A stretch of 64,000 nucleotides of DNA, taken from NCBI RefSeq assembly GCF_028769735.1, contig NC_088178.1, forward strand, positions 13,294,857 to 13,358,856, in the 5' to 3' direction. Positions within the stretch are counted from its first letter, which is position 1, and every line of letters starts with the position of its first letter. This DNA comes from Zonotrichia leucophrys gambelii. Its lineage: Eukaryota; Chordata; Aves; Passeriformes; Passerellidae. The notes beneath the pieces are model-generated. The model was not told where the DNA came from, ran no database searches, and saw only the letters and a list, made by a program, of their open reading frames with translations. The translations under genes and the position numbers were made by a program. This document shows, in pieces, positions 13,416 to 25,802 of this stretch.

Positions 13416-13591
13416 CTCCCTCCAGGCATTTTTCTCCTGTGACTACATAAAAGAACTGTATGCTATCATGGCCGTATAAATCTAAAGCCTTAAACCACTC
13501 CACCCTTATTATCTCTTCCAAAAGAAAAATGTTTATAATAATACATATATTGACTTCAGCTTTTTGTTCAATAACAAGATTTACTGCCCCA

Positions 13592-13691
13592 CTCTTCAGT
13601 CAATTGTAACCTCTTTGGGTCAACAAATCTCGATACTGATCTCAATAGAAGTCAATACCTGCTTATTACTCACCTCCGCATTTAGACACCT
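13592..13691 (-). mobile_element. Ancient repeat copy 2, CR1/L3-like LINE 3' end
   Basis: This is the partner of 9222-9313. On the minus strand it reads AGGTGTCTAAATG, then ATTGACTTCTATTGAGATCAG, with 20 or fewer bases per block, followed by the shared TTGACCCAAAGAGGT block. Conservation of block order and spacing between two loci 4.4 kb apart points to two insertions of one old family rather than a tandem duplication. Confidence 0.5.
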
Positions 13692-15588
13692 ATCACAAAT
13701 TCACATGGGCATCTTGGAAGCAGAAATTAATACTTTCTGCTTCATTTTAATACAAAATAGACTTATGTGCTTTTCCCACAGTCATTTTTAAAGCCATGAG
13801 ATGATGCTGTGTTTTTGGAAAACAATATTATACATTAATTTCTGGAACTAAAGAGCTAAAGCTGTTTAGCTTCTCTGATGTTTCTATAAAAATTCACAGA
13901 CCGACCTTCTTGCAGTTCCTATTTTTTCCCACATAAAATGTAAATCATCAATCTGATACTTTGTCCTTACCAAGTGAGAAAGGCAAATAATAGTAAAATT
14001 GAAAAGCTAGTTGCAAGTAATAATACACAAACTAATGTCTCAGAAGTTCAACAAAGAAATGCACTAATCACTTCCTTGGTTGCATTTGTGTAATGCTAAC
14101 AGAAAAAATGAGCCTGAAAATCATTATCATGCCTGCATTTGTATATGAATTCAGCCTGTACTTTCAGAGTCAACCTTTGTATCATCTATTTGGTACCTAG
14201 AGTGCCAAACATTTACTATGAAAGGAAAATTGAATCAGATTTTGTGTCTTATACATGAACAGATCAAATGGGTATCTATTTACCCTGCAATCCAAAGGCT
14301 TGTATAAGAATCTTATCACAGAGTTGGACAATGAGAAATGCATTTTAATATACTGTCTCATTCGACTCGGTCTTGGAAATTTTGTTTACTTACATCAAGC
14401 ATGTAAATAGAGAGGAATTCATTTTAATTCAGAATAGAAACTGAGAAAGTATTGGTACAGAAGTCTTGAACACATGGGGAGGAAATGTCAGAAGTTGTGT
14501 TCAAAAAAGCCTTCAGAAGTGTCTGAAGCCCCTGCAAGAAACATCACTGTACTGGTCCTTCCTAGTTGTACATGCAGTACAATACTGCTTGTGTCAAACA
14601 CAGCAGACAACAGATGGAGCAATGACCCTAACCCTGAATAACAATATTTTGTTCTCTTGTCTTGAAATTTTCATTTCACAACATCACAAATGGCAATGAG
14701 AGTATTTATGCTTCAATCGATGGAAAGATGGCAAGGATGGAAGGACAGAAGTAAAATAAAAACTAGGAAAAGTGTGTGTTGAAGATGTAAATACAAAATA
14801 AATGTTTAAGTTTTCCATTTTAGCTGAGCCAGTGCAATTCACATAACACCATGAAAGGCTGGCTTAATGTTGCACATTCCCATCACTGTCCTATAATATT
14901 TGCATTATTTGAGGCTGTGCAATCTGCTATAACTGCTTTCTTGTGTTTGCCCATTAAATCACAGAGTCTGAAAAACTTCCATAAATTGAAAACTAAGATG
15001 TGGTTTATGCACAGGAGATCCCATTCTCAATTTATTGACACCAGGTTTGCAAACACCATAGGGATAAAAGTAATGAGAGTCATGCTCAGACTTACCCAAG
15101 AATTGTATTTGACTAACAAGGTGAGCCAATTCAAAATTAAATAGTTTTTCAGGCTAAACAAAATCAATATTATTTATAGGATATGATACTAGGCCTAAAA
15201 TAAACATTTCTAGCTTTTAAAAAAATAGATAAGGCTATATTGATTTACAAAACACAAGGCATTAGGCTGCTCACATACATGGAACTGTCATGTAAAAGAT
15301 CTAGGTCAAGAAGCACCAATAAAACTCTCATTCATCTCATTAGCTGAGGAGCACAGTGAAAGGTTAAGCAAGGTTAAAGTGGTCTGTCTAGCATCTGACA
15401 TTCCTGCAGGATGACAAGCTGCTCTCCACAGCCAGGTTAAATGACCATCTCAGACTGCCCAGGGAAGGCTGTGCACTCACGGCAGGGAGGATCCAGGAGC
15501 CACCGTCACCATCACACCCCATCCCCAACCATGGCCCACCCTCTGCTGAGCCCAGTCCGACAACAGTGCCATCACTGACACCCCACAG
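13692..15588. other. No gene seen
   Basis: This AT-rich stretch has no recognisable gene. A donor-like GTAAGT pairs with an acceptor near 15090-15125 on the minus strand but would leave only 17 bases between them. Confidence 0.5.
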
Positions 15589-15741
15589 CTGGAGAACTAG
15601 ATCTATAGCATGTTTTGATCCAAACCACACGTGGATATGCACCAGGAGAGAAGGTAAGCCCACCTTCCTCACCCCGTTCTCTCCGCTGTGGATGTCCATG
15701 AGGAGGAGGAGCAGTGTAAGTGTGCTGCTAAGATCAGCCAT
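15589..15741. other. Locus with splice-like signals on both strands
   Basis: On the plus strand 15589-15653 lies between CACCCCACAG-type acceptor and AAG|GTAAGC donor sequences and has an open frame. On the minus strand an ATG in strong context (A at -3, G at +4) at 15741 opens MADLSSTLTLLLLLMDIHSG, which resembles a secretion signal, and the frame meets a GGG|GTGAGG donor at 15672. The frame continues open to 15388. Several CpGs are retained. Both readings cannot be exons of ordinary genes at once, so I call the locus rather than a gene. Confidence 0.2.
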
Positions 15742-17100
15742 AGTGGGATGCAGCCAGGAGTTATAGAGCAAAATGGAACCTCTTCCTATGTACCAAGAAG
15801 TAGAGCAAAGATCCATCTAATAGGGGGAAAATGCTAAAAGTAAACTGCAGCAGCTTCTACAGAATAGAAGAATCCAGGATTTGAGTTCTCTTCTAGCAAA
15901 CAGTAAGGATTATATTTATTGAACCTGAATGTAATACATTTCATTCACAAGAACTGATATTAGCAACACCATCTTGAAATTAAAACATTAGTGCATTTTT
16001 ATGTGATACTGGGTAGACTGTAATATGAAAAATGAAGGATATAATACTGTAATATGAAGGATGACAAAAATTAACACAGATGAAGTGCTGGTGGAAACAG
16101 AAATTCAACAAAGATCAAATTTCAGAGTAAGAGAATATGAAGGAAAGAGAATAAAAATGAAGACTGTGTAAACAAATATATAATAAATATAATATACACT
16201 AGTAATATTTGTGTAGCACTAGCTAGATGGGAAAAGGAAAAGGGCAACAGGAAGATTGGTCTAAAGCCAGAGATATTTTGCCCTGACTATGGCAAAGACC
16301 TTGGAAGATACTCAAAGAGAAGAAATCTCCATGGAGATTCATGAAAGCTGCTCACTATTATTATTTTGCAGACGTATTTATACCCCTGCACAAGCCCTGA
16401 AGCCCATTCACATTTCCTGAACATCCTAGAAGATTAAATCTACTTTAAAATGGGAAAAGCTGAGTACAAGGGGTGGTTTACAATTTTCTGAAGAAGGAGG
16501 TGGGCTGTGTGCAGAGAAGTCTCACAACACTGCAACTACACCATATTGCTCCCAAATCTGTGAACGCACCTTTTCCAAAAATCTCCTGACAACTTCAAAG
16601 TATTGCTTACGTCCCAACCCATCATGTTTCAGGTTTTGATTTCAAATATCTTCCCACTGGATTATCGTCCTAATAAAGGATTTTGGATGAGTGTCTTTAT
16701 AGCCCAGAGAGGAAAAGCAAATGTCCCAGATGAGGAGACAGCAAATACCAAATTGCTTGGGTTTATTCCATGGTAACATATGCACCTAGTTTTCTGAAAC
16801 AGAGTTCAGTTGGTCAGGATATAACCCATGGGGTCACTATTGGCAAAACCTGAGTTCCCTCAATCACTGACTTCTATAGCTGCCACATTTACTGATTACA
16901 GCTAGCATTTGAGTTGATGATATCTTAATTGAAATGTTCAGCTGTATTGAAGATTTTTTACTATTAGCCTTTGAGATGACAAGAGATGATGAGGTTGATG
17001 GAGTCACCAATGCAGCCAATTTTGAAGTGGGGTTTTGACTGTGAGGGTTATCATTATGGGAACCTCTAAAGTTCCTGCATGTATTACACTAGCAGAAAGT
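15742..17100. other. No gene seen
   Basis: AT-rich sequence. A partial local duplication (ACTGTAATATGAA at 16017 and again at 16046) is the only internal structure noticed. Confidence 0.5.
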
Positions 17101-17151
17101 AACAAGTGCTATTGTATTCTGTGTATACATAACAAGTGTTATGTATTCTGT
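17101..17151 (+). repeat. Imperfect tandem duplication, 30-bp period
   Basis: AACAAGTGCTATTGTATTCTGT at 17101 recurs at 17131 with one substitution and one deleted base. Two copies only; probably old slippage or a small duplication. Confidence 0.7.
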
Positions 17152-17606
17152 TCAAGTTTTTAACTTGGAAATAGTTATGATTGTCATCCTTGGCCAAGTT
17201 TAAATTGACATTTTTATCACAACATTCCTGGCATAGTATTGCAAGTTACTTGCTTGTGAGTAGTTATCAGCTGGCAAAAACTTAAAAAGTGGTTGGCTGA
17301 TTAAAATTATATACCAAGAGCTATACAAGACAACAAATAACAAAAATCAGCCAAAGGCAGCAAGGATTCTTTAAATAAAATTTAGAAAACCTTTAGAGAG
17401 AAAGGAAAATTATACATGCAAAAGTCATAAATTGCACCTCTTCATTTAATATTTGATAATCAAAAAGCTAATAATTAAAACTGGGAGGGTTAGGTCGGTC
17501 AAGTTTTACAGCTGAGCGCACTCGCTGAGCATGCCCAAATCAACACTTATGAGATTAATTTAAAAGCTCTTCAAATTCTGAATCTCCAAGGTTTATGCTG
17601 CCTGTG

Positions 17607-17624
17607 CATTGTTTGCATAATGCA
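17607..17624. promoter_or_regulatory. SOX/POU-like composite site
   Basis: CATTGTT (SOX-type) overlaps TTTGCAT (octamer-type, inverted relative to the classic composite), and TGCAT-A-ATGCA forms a one-base-gapped palindrome resembling a POU dimer site. It lies in a 200-bp stretch that still carries three CpGs (17.48-17.53 kb) in CpG-poor DNA. The motif is seen directly; enhancer activity is inferred. Confidence 0.3.
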
Positions 17625-17660
17625 GTTTTGTACTACTAAAGCACTATAAAGGGATTATTT

Positions 17661-20600
17661 TCATATTCAGCATATTAAAGGTACAGCACAATTCATAGAT
17701 ACCGTACTGTGCTTATGCCTGAGACAGCAGGTACAGTGTCTCGCCTTCTGATTATCTATGAAGCAAATGTAGAAACATAGATGTTTTTTGGAGAGAGTGT
17801 ATCCTTAGTAAAATTAATTCCCCAATGGTTTTATTAAAGTCTGCAAATTGCATTATTTTCCCATCATATTTGAAATATTGCACTTTCTTAATGCTTGCTC
17901 TAACCCATGGCATGCCATCTTCCCTGGGGTGTCTAGACATGGTGTCTTAGATTTATGTGTATGATCTCAGTGTGTTACAACATCACTCCTGACTAATGCA
18001 TTATTACAATACTTACATATATTCCCAAGTGTCACTGTTTTGATTAAAAAATCACCAATCTGCATATGCACACCATCTGTGCTTCAGAGAAGCAAAACAT
18101 GCAGGATAACATTTGCCTTACTCAAAATGAAATTCAGATACTAATAAAAAACAAATGGGAACCTATTTTTATGTTTTGTTTTGTTTTGTAAAATAACAAA
18201 GAAAATGAATACTGTTTCTGTAAAACAACAGTCCATGCCTCTCACATGTAAAAACATAAGCCTTTTTTCTTCTACACAGCAAGGAGATTTACCTTTAGTA
18301 ACAACATGCAATTTGCCCTTTTAGAGATAGCAAAAAACATGGGAAGGAAATGTAATGCTGCAATGAATTTTAAAAATCTCAGCTCAGAACAGGGGAGTTT
18401 TCAGCAGAAGGGAATGTAGTCAGCAGCAAGTCCTTTCTCAGCTGAAAGCTGCAAGAGTGGTTGTAAAAGATGAATGAGACCCTTGCTTACTGGGGTGAAA
18501 TGCTTTTAAAGGACAAGAATCTGCTTATCTTTGATTGATTGCTCAGTCTGATACTTTCCTTTATAAAGTTTATTGACTACAAGCCCATAAATCAAAGAAA
18601 AACAAATCACAGGTTCAATTTGGGGGGCATTGACATCCTGCCATCTTGCAGCAATAGCTTAGAAGTCACAGGGCAGGGAGAAGGAATATGGGGGACTCAT
18701 GGAGACAGAAGTATCTACTGCAGATAAACTATGATTTAAAATTTTGTAAACAATTATTCATTTGTGCCTTATCACATTGTTAAGTCAAAGGAAAAATGCA
18801 GACAACCAAGCTACCTAGGTTATTATTTTGAAGTCCTTAAAGGCAGAATTTACAATTAAGAGATGTAATTCTCACTGTGCTCCTGCGTGTCTCTCTGGTT
18901 CTGTGAGATTACAGTCACATACCCACACAGCCCTCACCCGCTGTAAGAATGTCACATTTACAATTTAAACTATCAAAGCAAGAATCAGATTTCTTTCAGG
19001 GGGGTTTGAAGGCTTGGGAAACTCAAAATCTGTGTATGCAACACCCCATACAGTTGCACGTAAAGAAGGAACCAGCCATAGATCTTGCTCATATGGGGCA
19101 TGCAGTACAATATGACAGCATGATAATACAGATTAATTTGTGCCATTGACCTTGACGCACTATTCTATTGTGTATTCTCTTAGAGTCAGCACTCGGGTCA
19201 CCAGAACATCTGGTGTTTAACAAAAAAATCCCATTCTGAAGTGCTAAATGTGTTGAAACAAATGGTACTGTACTATCATTATACAGTGCAACCTCTCTGC
19301 TAGGGGTCTAATTTCAAGGCTACCCTGACTGAACTACATTATTATTAGGGGTTTTGTAATTCACATATTGCCACAGTACACAAAATACCTAATTATCAAA
19401 AGTAGGCTTTTAAACCCGGTTGTGTTCCATGTGACTGGAACTGACTGTCACTTTCTTTCCGTTTTATCTTTGGAGACATCTGGAAGGGCTAAGCCTGCAC
19501 AGTGCTGAACATCCTGGCCTCGACCCAGCAGAACACTTCAGCATGCTCAGTATGTGTAACACAGCCCCTGTTTTCAGCAAGACACGCTTTTAGGTTATGC
19601 TTGTGCTAGAGTACCTTGCTGAAGGTATGGACTGGCTTCATCACACTGTTTGGAAGTTACACAGTGCTCAGTATTGCATCTACCCCATCTTACACCCTGT
19701 TACATTCAGCTTGTGCTTGCCTCTGGGAAAAGCTGATGCAGCCTTTTACAAGGAGGCTGAAGATGTGAGAAATTATTGGTAGCAAAGAGTGGCAGCTTTG
19801 TTTTACAGGAGTATTTACATGTTGTTTAACGTGAAAAAAAGAGCAAAGGGTGATGACTCTGCCCAGCCTCACCATCCCTCTGACACCACTGCCATCCCCA
19901 AGCCTCCCCACCACCACTCTGCTAGCTCTGCTTCCTGCAGAGATTGTCCATGTAAACAAACACAAAGGCTATTTCTGTAGGATCCTTGGGAATCCCACAA
20001 AACTTCCATGGGAAGGATTAAGCATTTGCAGGGGTCTGATGACCTTTACCTGACCTGAAGCAGATTGCAACGTCAATTAGCATTTCAGCTTTCCCTGTTA
20101 GCAAGGATACACACAACCCAAGCTGGGCTCTTCCCACTGTGCTGTGCTTGTGCTGTGAGTCACGGTGCGCTGATTCTCCCCCGCTTCACAGATCTGCAAA
20201 TTTACGTCCCAGCAAAACAAGTATAAAATGCTACTACTCTACTTTTTCACCTAATTTTCCCTTGCTCTGCAAGCATGGGCAGAAAGGAAACATACTAGTA
20301 GGCAAGTACCATGCATTTGACAATACCAACATTCTTTTAATAAGGTGGAAAAATCCTCACTGTCAAAAGCATGGAGAATTGCTATAGGTATTTATGAGCT
20401 AAAACGTGTGAGTCTCAAAGCCTGACAAAGGACCAATACCTTCATCTGTGGAGGAAAAGGAAGACAGCAAAGGTGAGCATGCAGGCATATTTAAAAGAGC
20501 AAGGGATGCACGTGCTGAGCCAAGCAAAGACAGGGCAGCAGCAAGAGGCTCAAGGTCATTCAGCACAGGAAAGTTGCAGCCCAGAAAACGCCTTTGGCTC

Positions 20601-20858
20601 ACAGCAGGGCTGGAGAAGGAGGAGAAAGTATCTGCTGTGATGTGGCTTGAGCCAAGGTGAAGTAATTTCCAGTTGTTTCAAACGAGATTTCTGCCATGAG
20701 GTCTCAGCTGATCTCCATGATAAGTTTATATGTGGTTACTGAAAAAAAGAAAAAAGTAAAAAAAACACAAACATGACACCACTCAATGAGAAGGCAGCAT
20801 TAAGCAATCAGTTGCCAAAGACCTAATCTCATTAACTTCTAAGATTTCAGCCATCAGT
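17661..20858. other. No gene seen
   Basis: AT-rich DNA with a TTTTG repeat near 18175-18190 and a slightly C-rich, Pro/Ser-reading patch at 19.85-19.96 kb open on both strands. I see no gene or repeat family. Confidence 0.5.
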
Positions 20859-20877
20859 CTGTAGCTGACAGCTACAG
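20859..20877. repeat. One-base-gapped palindrome, 9-bp arms
   Basis: CTGTAGCTG, A, CAGCTACAG: exact complementarity over nine bases on each side of a single central base. It contains an AGCTGACAGCT core with an E-box-like CAGCT on both strands. Role unknown. Confidence 0.7.
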
Positions 20878-23800
20878 GAGAACTGAGTACAATGAAACAT
20901 CTTTTAAACATTATGTTTTTCAGGCCATCTTCCTGATCTTTTATACTTGTTTGTTCTGCAGTTTCTTAGAAGTTACAACTGCTGAAGGAAGTAGAGAAAA
21001 TCCAGAAAAAAAAAAATAACCTGCTCTCCTATGCAGCTTCATGCCGCTGGGTCAGTGATTAACAAAGACAAGGTTCTGCTGCAGGGAAGCCAAATGGAGT
21101 TCATTATGGACATGAAAGTTAGCAGGGCCAAAAAGGTGAGACCATAGGAAAGAGGATGAAAAAAGAGTCTAATAAGTGTGGATTTTACTCCCTCAGTGCA
21201 ATAAGGATAGCTTTCAACTACCAACTACTCTTAAAAGAAAATCTATCTAGACAATTGTTTAAGATAGCTATTTTGTCCTATATACCACAATCATTTTGTT
21301 ATGCATGTACTCAAGAAAATTGAAATTAAAATGTATTGCTCAAAAAATTTTGTGTTGTTCTGCAATGAGAAATCTTTGATTTGAGAATTGAAATTTGGGG
21401 GTTGTACTTTTTCCTGAAAAATTAGGAAAATGGAAGCATTTAAGTGGAGCAGAATGATGCCACTAAACCTGGATGGGGACATCTACCTCAAACCCTCACA
21501 AATCTATGAGTTTGTTAGCCATGCTTATTGCTTGAGTGCTTTGGAAATGTCAGTGCTTCCTGGGGGTGCTTCCTGGCAGCAGCAAACTCTCTGGGGAAGG
21601 AAACTACAGACAGGTTGCTCCTGTGACACTGAGAGAGCCTGGAACTACAGCCAGCAGACACTGGGGTATAAGCGGATTTTCTTGGCCCTGAAGGCTGTAA
21701 GCAATAGCCTGTCTCACTCACGGGTAATTTCTCACCACACACTGCACTGCTGGGCACCTGGGCAACACTAAAAGGATCAGCTCTCACAGGCTGTCATATT
21801 TTCTCTCCAGAACTGGCAGTGACTAATCTCTCTTTCAGTACTTCTGCTTTAGGACATTCCACTTTGATTTTACACTGGTGCTAACTCTGTCGTCACTAGA
21901 GAACCTGAAGTTTTCTGCTACACCTGCCAACGTCCTGTAGGACCCAAGAGCCCATATGGCTTCACCACAAACCTCCCACAGAGATGTCTGAGTAGGTGGC
22001 AGCCAAGTGGTGACATGAGGCACTGGCTACTACAGAAGTTGCTTGCAAATGGGGCTCACCTGCAAAAGGCATGTGATGGGGAGGCCAGAAAATCAAGTAC
22101 AGCTCCAAATAAGATATCTGATTAACCTCAAGAAATCAGAGCTATGAAAAGTAACAAATGAAAGTCTCAATGAACCTTCAGTTCACAACAGATCAAAGGC
22201 TCTTGAAGAGGAGTGGGGAGGCAAATACCTTGAACAGAACATGGATTCCAGTAACTTCAGGGTGTAACTGAAAGTTTCAGGGAAACCAGAGGATGAAACG
22301 TGCTCGGAGGTTCTTGGTTCCAGCATTGTCCAACACCTAGGAAACTGTGAAGAAAAAGAAAAGTGGATAAACAGCTGATGCATAGCAATATATTACTTAG
22401 TCCCTCCGAGTAACCATGTCAAGGATCTCTGCAGAGATTAGCTATGCCAATAATTTCACCTGCATATCAACATCGTTTTTATGAATTATGTCATTAGTGT
22501 TTTAATGTGGTATAAATTATTAATCATAATTCCACTTTTGCAGGGAGTGGAATTCAGACCTTTTATGAGATATTTAGGGGATGATCTGTTGTCTAAGCAA
22601 CCCTTAGAATAGGCAGGACAAATCAGATGTAAGAGTAAATTAATGTGGCATTAACTTGTTTCCAACAGCTTGTTAATGGAAACAAATTCAATAAGCATCA
22701 CATCCAAGAAGGGAGAAACTGCCCCCATTTGTACTGTTGTGCAAAACAAACCTCAAAATAAAGCAAGAGGATGGACACAAAGAGCTACTTATCATGAGCC
22801 TCCCTAAACAACTGCAGTCTCAGCAGAGAAGACAGGGATGAAATAATGCACATCTGAGTAAACTAGGCAAGAATAAAGAGGAGCCAATGGGAAAAAAATG
22901 TAAACTTTTAGTAATCATTAAGAATTTTGATTAAACTTCCTAGGACTTTAGAGCCTCATTGGTGCTGGTACACTAGTGCTCTGTGATTTAAAATTTTTAA
23001 GTATTTGGGCGAAAAATCTGTCTTGTAATAGCAAAAAAAACCAAAAAAACCCTAAATAAACCCAAATGATATTGAAATAATAGCAAAATAACTACCACGT
23101 TGACATATGGTGATAATCATTTTAAGAATATTGCTAAACCATGTAAGATCTTGAAAATATCATACTTTTAACTTTGCTCCCCACTGTTAGATGCTCTCAG
23201 ACTTGAAGAGAAAATGAAGAACCTTATTTTCCTCAGATAATAACAGTTATAAAAATAGATTAACTGTCAGTACCATGAATTAGTATCACATAAGTACAGA
23301 GGCTCAAATAATACGTTTAGGCCATAGGTAAAGGAGCAAGAACACAAAGCTTATGCTTTGACCTGGGATAGGATACCCACATCACTACTGCAGAAAAATG
23401 CTTGCCAAAAATGAGATTTGTATTTAATAATTCTGTGTGCTTTTAAAATCTGTATTTTGTTTTGTTCTACATGGAGACAGTTTTTGACATTAAACCATTA
23501 CACACTAGCTACAAAAGCTGATGCTCAAGATAAAAATCTACAGCTTTTAGTTCATGCTTTCAAGGTTTTTTTCTCCTTTCCCCTCCTTTTATTTTCTTTT
23601 TTTTTAAAGAACCTCTGAAACTCTAAATGATAACATGTTTCAAGTAGCTGTTCCTTTCCTGGAGTTGAACAAAATTGAAAAGATCAAAGTTAGTGCAATC
23701 TTGTTCAAAGGTGAAGAGGTGAAATCTTATGTGTGCTGGAGGATCAGAGCAAAGAAAAATGTACAATGCTTAGTGTGCGACACCTGAAGCCCACTTTCAT

Positions 23801-24297
23801 CAAGGTACCTCATTTTCATCTGAATTCAGAATGTATTTCATTTAATGGTAAAATAAGGAACAGCATAGGATTATCTTGGTTACAAAGAAGAGAAGCCTTT
23901 GCTCAGCACTAAAAAGTAAACATCACAAATAGGTGAAAATGGTCAATTTTTTTTAGAATTACTAAGTTCACCACATTAATTTCTGTATTCGTTCTTTAAG
24001 CGACATTTATATAATTGACTAAGATGAAACCATTACACTCAAAATATTTCAAGAATCATACCACTGTTGATACTTTCTGTTGAGTTTCTTGAAAAAAACA
24101 CTGTGTTTTGAAGAGGGCTGCAGAGAGGGACATCTAAAAAGGGTATGTTTTTTTCCATAAATCTTCATGTGACTGATGTGCCCTGACATAATGCATCACA
24201 ATGAAATACAGCTGCCAAAAAAGAACTTCAAATTAAGCCCTTTTCTAGAGAAAGAAAAAAAAAAAATGATAAGAAAATAGGTACCTTTTCAGCAAAA
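20878..24297. other. No gene seen; CTCF-like and RFX-like matches
   Basis: No gene is visible. TGAGTAGGTGGCAG at 21989-22002 matches 12 of 14 positions of the CTCF core as I know it. GTTGTCTAAGCAAC at 22588-22601 has a perfect RFX half (AGCAAC) and one mismatch in the other. Both are single-motif matches only. Confidence 0.4.
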
Positions 24298-24317
24298 GCT
24301 TTTAAAGCTTTAAAAGC
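24298..24317. repeat. Perfect 20-bp palindrome
   Basis: The twenty bases from GCTTTTAAAG to CTTTAAAAGC equal their own reverse complement. By simple base-frequency reasoning a perfect 20-mer is expected well under once in 64 kb. A second perfect palindrome lies 289 bases further on. Confidence 0.9.
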
Positions 24318-24586
24318 ATGGCAAGTAAAAAAGTTCTCTCAATTTTGTCTAAGAAACTAGAAGCTAAATGGGGGGAAAAGGGTGTGAAAAATAATGCTCC
24401 AGCCTCTGTGAGAATTGGAGACATACTGAACACAAGTCACTGTTACACAGGAGGAAAAGATGATTTTAATGTCCTGTCCTACCTTGTCATTTTCAAACAC
24501 ATGGAAGATTTACTTTCAAATTATAGGGAAATGTGTTACATTATGCTAATAATGCTAGTCTAAGAATGTTTTTAGCATAAACATGG

Positions 24587-24604
24587 ACTTTGCCATGGCA
24601 AAGT
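24587..24604. repeat. Perfect 18-bp palindrome centred on GCCATGGC
   Basis: ACTTTGCCA joined to TGGCAAAGT is an exact 18-bp palindrome. It shares its central GCCATGGC with the palindrome at 3373-3390, though the outer bases differ. Confidence 0.9.
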
Positions 24605-24753
24605 GGCCACATTCAGAAGCTGAAGTGAGTCACATTTGAATTGTTTCTTTTTGGCCATGCAGAGTTTCTTTTGCATTATTGCTATAATTCCTAAATTCCC
24701 AAAAGCAATTTGCTGCCCAAAAGCAATAAGCATTATGTAAATATTGTCTGTTA

Positions 24754-24772
24754 CAGGTCAGACCCTGACCTG
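24754..24772. promoter_or_regulatory. Inverted AGGTCA pair, 5-base spacer
   Basis: CAGGTCA, GACCC, TGACCTG: two perfect nuclear-receptor half-sites facing each other with seven paired bases per arm. Classic oestrogen-type elements use a 3-base spacer, so the preferred binder, if any, is unclear. The following CTGAAAATCAGGCC may be the edge of an old amniote repeat. Confidence 0.35.
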
Positions 24773-25215
24773 AAAATCAGGCCTTCTCAGGAGTACTATA
24801 AAAGTCTTTCATATGCAGCCCTGATAGGAGCTGGCCCACAGAGCCAAAAGCCCCTTTGTCAAGGATTCACTCAGCACAATCACACCTAAATTCCTCCTTT
24901 TGTTCGCTTTCAACACCAACCCTCATAGAAAATCTTCTAGAAGTCTTGTCTTCCAGTGGTAGGGACAGAAAATGAACTGCTGAAAGCAGAGCATGTTGCA
25001 GATGACAGTGTTTGCAGACTGGGCATGAACTGAGGTTCAGGGACAGAAGAGGCAAAGGTGACAAGATACACAAAGGGAATTTAAGAAAACTCATGCAGGC
25101 TACCTCCAGCATCATATTTGTGCACAATTAGAGTGGATGCAGCTGAACCTGACACCAAACTACTGCCTTATGCTAGGTGAGAATTTACAGCATCCAAGCT
25201 TCAAAACCTCCCAGA

Positions 25216-25256
25216 TTAGAAACGTTCTAATTAGAGAACCATTTCTAATGGTTCTC
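25216..25256. repeat. Two adjacent hairpins
   Basis: TTAGAA-ACG-TTCTAA (25216-25230) is followed at once by GAGAACCAT-TTCTA-ATGGTTCTC (25234-25256), the second with nine perfect pairs. They sit in the inverted-repeat-rich 24.3-25.9 kb interval. Confidence 0.75.
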
Positions 25257-25802
25257 CTCTTGGCTACATAAACTCCACCTCCATCAATCACAAAGAATGA
25301 TCTAAAACACAGATAAGCAGGTCCCAAAGGGTGGAAACAATATATTAGTTCACACGTGTTAGCACAGGTAGAGTAGAGAAATGAAGCTTTCATCATTTCT
25401 TTTCTGTGTTTCAGGCCACCATTTCTTATTTCACATTTGGGGTGCAGGAAGAATTGATCTATTGTCTTCCTCTGTTGTCAAACTTCTGCAATTAATCTGA
25501 GGAGACAACTGTGAAAGTGCTGCAGGTAGACTAAATCACTTGATGTCAGGGCATCTCTGCACATTTTATAAGCAATGTTACATTGATGTAAAATACTCAT
25601 CACATGCAGCATGCAGCGGCTGACTTGCAAACAGAGATTGTGCCGACTGTGTGTCTTTATGCTTGAATTTGCTCTTGCATTTTGGTAGCATGTAGACAGC
25701 TCTATTTGCTGCTTTGAAAGGGTTGAGCTGGGATTTCAGACTTCTTCTGAAGCGCTCCACACAACTGACTTCAGGTATTTCTTTAAGCAAGAATTTCTGC
25801 AT

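Noticed and set aside
14625..14636. Interstitial telomere repeat
   Set aside because: Only two CCCTAA-like units; too short.
16600..16660. Minus-strand exon before a GTAAGC donor
   Set aside because: All three frames contain stops between the donor and any usable acceptor.
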